Below, piece by piece: positions 6,091 to 8,747 of a stretch of 8,747 nt of DNA. Origin of the DNA: VAXT01 sp964591295 (GTDB lineage Bacteria > Actinomycetota > Thermoleophilia > Gaiellales > Gaiellaceae); NCBI GenBank assembly GCA_964591295.1, contig CAZQAG010000092.1:1-8747 (forward strand), in the 5' to 3' direction. The translations under genes and the position numbers were made by a program. Each line of letters opens with the position of its first letter. Position 1 is the first letter of the stretch. The notes under the pieces are model-generated. The model was not told where the DNA came from and made no database searches. It saw nothing but the letters and a program-made list of their open reading frames with translations.

Positions 6091-6125
6091 TGAAACGCAA
6101 GTGTCGCAACGCAAGACCCGACCCC
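6074..6125 (-). repeat. Long inverted repeat across the folP start codon
   Basis: The left arm is GGGGTC-A-GGTCTTGC (6074-6088) and the right arm is GCAAGACC-C-GACCCC (6111-6125). Fourteen of 15 positions are complementary, around a 22-nt centre. In folP mRNA the start AUG (6090-6088) lies exactly at the loop/stem boundary and its first codons form one arm. The centre also carries three TTGCG units. It could be a leader hairpin controlling folP translation, an operator, or a terminator of the upstream gene, although no T-run follows. The repeat is seen directly; the role is inference. Confidence 0.6.
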
Positions 6126-6147
6126 GCGCAGGTTCGTGGCTAGGGAC

Positions 6148-8286
6148 TCACTTGCCGACCCGAACGGTGATCGCCGGCGTCCCGGCTCCCACGTGATCGG
6201 CGTCGCCGAGAACCTGGGCGACGAAGACCGACGGGCCACTGACGCTCCAGCGAGCGACGAACGTGCCGTTCGAGGCGGCAGTCACCCTTCGAGTCGTCCA
6301 CCGTCCGCCCGCAAGCCGCGCCACGACGATCTCCTCACCGCCGTCCGCTGGGCGCAGCCTCCCGCTCACGCGTACGGGCCCGGCCTTGCGAAGCGACCTC
6401 GGCTTGGCCGAGATCGTCAACTTCGCCGGTGCGCCGGTGTCCCCCCGCGTCGTCGTTGCGTAGAGGAAGCTGCCAACCGCAAGCGCGTAGTCCGTCGAGC
6501 CGAGATTGAACGACGTCATGGCGTTTACGAGCGCTCTGCTCACGAGCTGCGGGTGCCAGCTCCGACCTCCGTCGCCAGTTCGCAGGACGAAGCCTCCCTG
6601 CACGCTGCCGAATCCAGCCACTGCGACGTAGCCGTTCAGCCTGTCGGCGAACGAGACGGCGTACCCGGCGGAGGTGCCGAGGGCGCTTACCCGTCCCCAG
6701 CTACGGCCTCCGTTCGCAGTACGCCAGAACGCGCCGCGCGTGTCGAGCACGAAGCCCAGGCGCGGGTTTGCGAAATCCAGATCCCGAACGATCCGCATGC
6801 GAGGCAGCGGCACCTTGCGCCAGTTCCGAGCGCCGTCGGCGGAGACGGCGGCCGCGCGCGGTCCGTAGGCGACTACGGAGCCGGCCCCGAAGTCGACGGC
6901 TACGAGCTGCGCGTTCCGGACCGCTCGGTCCTGCACCTGACTGAATGTCTCTCCGCCGTCCGCCGAGTAGACCAGACCGCGGGGGCCGATCAGAAGCAGC
7001 CGGTCGACGTCCACCGCCGCGACCGAGACCGGGGCAGTAGTGCCCGGGTCGAGAAGGCTGTAGCTTCCGCCCCCGTTGTCCGAACGCTGAAGCGAGCGGT
7101 CACTGGCAAGCACATACAGACGATCAGGCCCGACGCCGGCGAGGCTGAGGATCGTGGCGTCGGTCGGAGGGCTGACGTTCGACCAGGTCTGCCCGCGGTC
7201 GCTGGTCCGCGCGAGGACGCCCTGCTCTCCACCAGCGTAAGCGACCGAGTCGGATGCAGCCGTCAGCGCGTGAAAAGCACCGCCGATGCGACTACCGACT
7301 GGAGCCCAGGATTCCCCTTGATCGTTCGAGACCTCGGCGCTGCCGAACGCCCCGGCTGCGACTGCCCGCGTCTGTCCGGCAAACGAGACGGCGAGCGTCT
7401 GGTCACTCGAAGGCACGACCGACGTGTAGTTCTCACCTCCGTCCGTCGTTCGGAGGAGGTTTCCCCCCTGTGTCGTTATCAGGCAGGCAAGCGCGTCCCC
7501 GCAACGAATCGACGTCAGGTTCGCGCCCGGGACGTCACGGACCGTCTTCCGCATCCACGTGGCGCCGGCGTCGACGCTCTTCACCAGGGTCAGGTTGTAG
7601 CCGACGGCGTAGAGGGTGGCGGGGTCGGCCCGTTCGAGACCGACGAGGTTCGAACCGGGAAAGCTTGCGACCTGCGTCCACGAAACCGCGCCATCGGTCG
7701 TGCGCTCGATCAATCCGCTAGGCCCGCTCGCAAAGCATGTTCGTTCGGCGGTGCAGAGGATGTCGGTCGCACCTCCTGGAACAGGGGTGCGACGTGTGAA
7801 CGTATGCCCGGAGTCCGCGGTCGAGAGCACTTTGCCGCCCGACAAGAGCAGGTATCCGGTGCCGGCCGTCGGAAACGAGACAGAGGTCAGGGGATCCCTG
7901 CAGCCGGTATCGCGAGCAGTGAAGGGCAGCCGGAAGAATGTGTCGCCACCATCGTCAGATCGGCGCAGAGCACACCCGCCGCCGACGAGGACGCGATCGC
8001 CGGATCCGCCTGCAAGGCGAATTCGATTGAGATCGAGCGTTAGTCCCGTAACGATTCCGACCCATGTGGCGCCGGCGTCCTTGCTCTTGAGGAGCGTCCC
8101 GAACTGACCGGACGCGTAACAGGTCGAACCGGAGCACGCGAGATCCGTGAGCGTGTTCGGGCCGAGGATTGGATTGCCGGAGTACCAGCCGGAATGCGGC
8201 GTGTTGACTCCGGCGGAAGCAGTTGAGACGAGCGCGATCGCTAGAAAGAACAGCGTTGCGCCCGTGCGGCGAGAGAGAGTGCCCAT
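6148..8286 (-). CDS. Secreted Asp-box (BNR/YCF48-like) beta-propeller protein with C-terminal Ig-like domain
   Basis: A 712-residue protein predicted to be exported: MGTLSRRTG, a hydrophobic core, and a cleavage site after ASA (residue 25). Thirteen Asp-box motifs of the S/T-x-D-x-G-x-T-W type recur about every 41 residues from 68 to 577, for example SKDAGATW (68-75), SVDAGATW (237-244), TSDRGQTW (361-368) and TGDGGRSW (570-577). This is the pattern of BNR/sortilin/YCF48-type propeller blades, probably two propellers in tandem. All eight cysteines lie in the first half (51/56, 105/129, 178/184, 262/268). Residues 618-711 resemble an Ig-like beta-sandwich (AKPRSLRKAGPVRVSGRL). There are no obvious sialidase catalytic residues, so binding or scaffolding is more likely than hydrolysis. 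The start ATG 8286 has a modest AGGCAGG upstream; a TTG at 8313 is less likely. It sits between ftsH and folP, where folE is often found. Confidence 0.88.
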   Translation of the reverse strand: MGTLSRRTGATLFFLAIALVSTASAGVNTPHSGWYSGNPILGPNTLTDLACSGSTCYASGQFGTLLKSKDAGATWVGIVTGLTLDLNRIRLAGGSGDRVLVGGGCALRRSDDGGDTFFRLPFTARDTGCRDPLTSVSFPTAGTGYLLLSGGKVLSTADSGHTFTRRTPVPGGATDILCTAERTCFASGPSGLIERTTDGAVSWTQVASFPGSNLVGLERADPATLYAVGYNLTLVKSVDAGATWMRKTVRDVPGANLTSIRCGDALACLITTQGGNLLRTTDGGENYTSVVPSSDQTLAVSFAGQTRAVAAGAFGSAEVSNDQGESWAPVGSRIGGAFHALTAASDSVAYAGGEQGVLARTSDRGQTWSNVSPPTDATILSLAGVGPDRLYVLASDRSLQRSDNGGGSYSLLDPGTTAPVSVAAVDVDRLLLIGPRGLVYSADGGETFSQVQDRAVRNAQLVAVDFGAGSVVAYGPRAAAVSADGARNWRKVPLPRMRIVRDLDFANPRLGFVLDTRGAFWRTANGGRSWGRVSALGTSAGYAVSFADRLNGYVAVAGFGSVQGGFVLRTGDGGRSWHPQLVSRALVNAMTSFNLGSTDYALAVGSFLYATTTRGDTGAPAKLTISAKPRSLRKAGPVRVSGRLRPADGGEEIVVARLAGGRWTTRRVTAASNGTFVARWSVSGPSVFVAQVLGDADHVGAGTPAITVRVGK

Positions 8287-8445
8287 CGTCCTGCCTTTCG
8301 AGTCGGGGGGCAAAGCCGCTCGATCGTGCTCCCTCGGTTAATTCAGCGCAATGGTTTTCCCGAAAAATTCAGAACATCATTACGCTTTCATCATGCGGAA
8401 AGCGTGCGGTAACTAAAGCGTAAAGAGTGCTGCTATTGGAGTGTT
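8287..8445 (-). other. AT-richer gap between ftsH and the propeller gene
   Basis: This 159-bp gap, longest in the window, is clearly richer in A and T than its surroundings. It holds the AAAGCGT repeats at 8382-8421. A weak promoter-like pair for the propeller gene is also present on the minus strand: TTGCGC, then 17 nt, then CACGAT, the latter about 40 nt before the ATG at 8286. There is no convincing intrinsic terminator for ftsH. Confidence 0.4.
8382..8421. repeat. Palindrome plus extra AAAGCGT copy (putative operator)
   Basis: ACGCTTTC (8382-8389) and GAAAGCGT (8398-8405) form a perfect 8-bp inverted repeat with an 8-nt centre. A third AAAGCGT (8415-8421) repeats one half-site in direct orientation 16 nt further on. 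The stem is not GC-rich and no T-run follows closely, so a protein-binding site is more likely than a terminator. The binding factor is unknown. Confidence 0.5.
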
Positions 8446-8747
8446 TTAGCCCTTGGCGCCCTCGGGCGGCGGAGGCTGCATCGCCTGCCCGGGCAGCGGG
8501 AACGGCTTGGGCTTCGGCACCCTCGTGCGGCCCTTCTCAGTCTTCGGCTTGGCCGCCTCGGAGCCCTGCGAGACCTCCTCCGGGAAGACCTCTTCGTCCG
8601 AAGCTCCCTCCAGCAGCTTGATGAACTGGTCTTTGTCGATCGTCTCGCGCTCGACGAGGATCGCGGACAGTCTGTGCAGTTCCTCGAGATGTTCCTCGAG
8701 CACCTTGCGTGCCGTCACGTGGGCTTCCTCGATCACGCGGTGAATCT
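8446..8747 (-). CDS. ftsH: ATP-dependent zinc metalloprotease FtsH, C-terminal end (5' part outside window)
   Basis: Only the last 99 residues are inside the window; the AAA+ and zinc-protease core lies beyond the right edge. The visible start IHRVIEEAHVTARKVLEEH, followed by LHRLSAILVERETIDKDQF, matches the helical end of the FtsH peptidase domain, where the family has the pattern A-x-iL-x-x-L-x-x-lA-x-x-Ll-x-x-Et. After EEVFPEE comes a low-complexity tail rich in Pro, Lys and Glu (KPKPFPLPGQ, PPPPEG), common in actinobacterial FtsH. FtsH is a membrane-anchored hexameric protease acting in quality control. In actinobacteria ftsH is typically followed by folE-folP-folB-folK; here the next gene is the secreted propeller. 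Confidence 0.9.
   Translation of the reverse strand, partial: IHRVIEEAHVTARKVLEEHLEELHRLSAILVERETIDKDQFIKLLEGASDEEVFPEEVSQGSEAAKPKTEKGRTRVPKPKPFPLPGQAMQPPPPEGAKG

Noticed and set aside
6136..8043. 635-codon open frame on the plus strand opposite the propeller gene
   Set aside because: It is Arg/Ala-rich without recognisable motifs, whereas the minus strand here encodes a signal peptide, regular Asp-box repeats and an Ig-like domain. Long antisense frames are common in GC-rich coding DNA.
8382..8405. The AAAGCGT palindrome considered as an ftsH terminator
   Set aside because: The stem is short and not GC-rich, and the nearest T-run on the minus strand is more than 10 nt away. The extra direct half-site fits a binding site better.
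1..8747. Search for CRISPR arrays, insertion sequences, toxin-antitoxin or defence genes
   Set aside because: No tandem spaced repeats, transposase, integrase or recognisable defence protein was seen; all strong reading frames are explained by the listed genes.

Overview
The window looks like chromosomal DNA of a high-GC actinobacterium. The GC-rich codon use, the ftsH-fol-coaX neighbourhood and a DUF2469 gene (a family I know mainly from Actinobacteria) support this. Two secreted proteins of the type common in Thermoleophilia (Gaiellales/Solirubrobacterales) make that class my best guess, but this is inference without a database search.

Layout from left to right. The left edge carries greA (minus strand, 3' end cut off). 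Divergent from it is a dusB-like tRNA-dihydrouridine synthase gene (plus), whose stop codon overlaps that of coaX (minus). Upstream of coaX is a 137-bp gap with two hairpins. Next come a DUF2469 gene and folK (minus, 4 nt apart), then a secreted subtilisin-like protease gene (plus), then folB and folP (minus, ATGA overlap). Further right are a large secreted Asp-box beta-propeller gene (minus) and, at the right edge, the C-terminal end of ftsH (minus).

Reading the minus strand from the right, the backbone is ftsH - propeller - folP - folB - [protease on the other strand] - folK - DUF2469 - coaX. FolB, FolK and FolP supply three steps of dihydropteroate synthesis. CoaX makes phosphopantothenate for CoA. 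FtsH is the membrane AAA+ protease that often heads this folate cluster in actinobacteria. The usual folE between ftsH and folP is absent here; the propeller gene occupies that place.

Most genes are ordinary housekeeping genes, and I found no CRISPR array, mobile element, tRNA or defence system. The unusual points are architectural. The protease gene sits antisense inside the fol cluster, abutting folK head to head and overlapping folB by 29 bp tail to tail, so folK is either read through as antisense RNA or has a promoter inside the protease gene. A 15-nt-arm inverted repeat lies across the folP start codon. Repeated AAAGCGT elements lie between ftsH and the propeller gene. A strong hairpin sits in the coaX leader.
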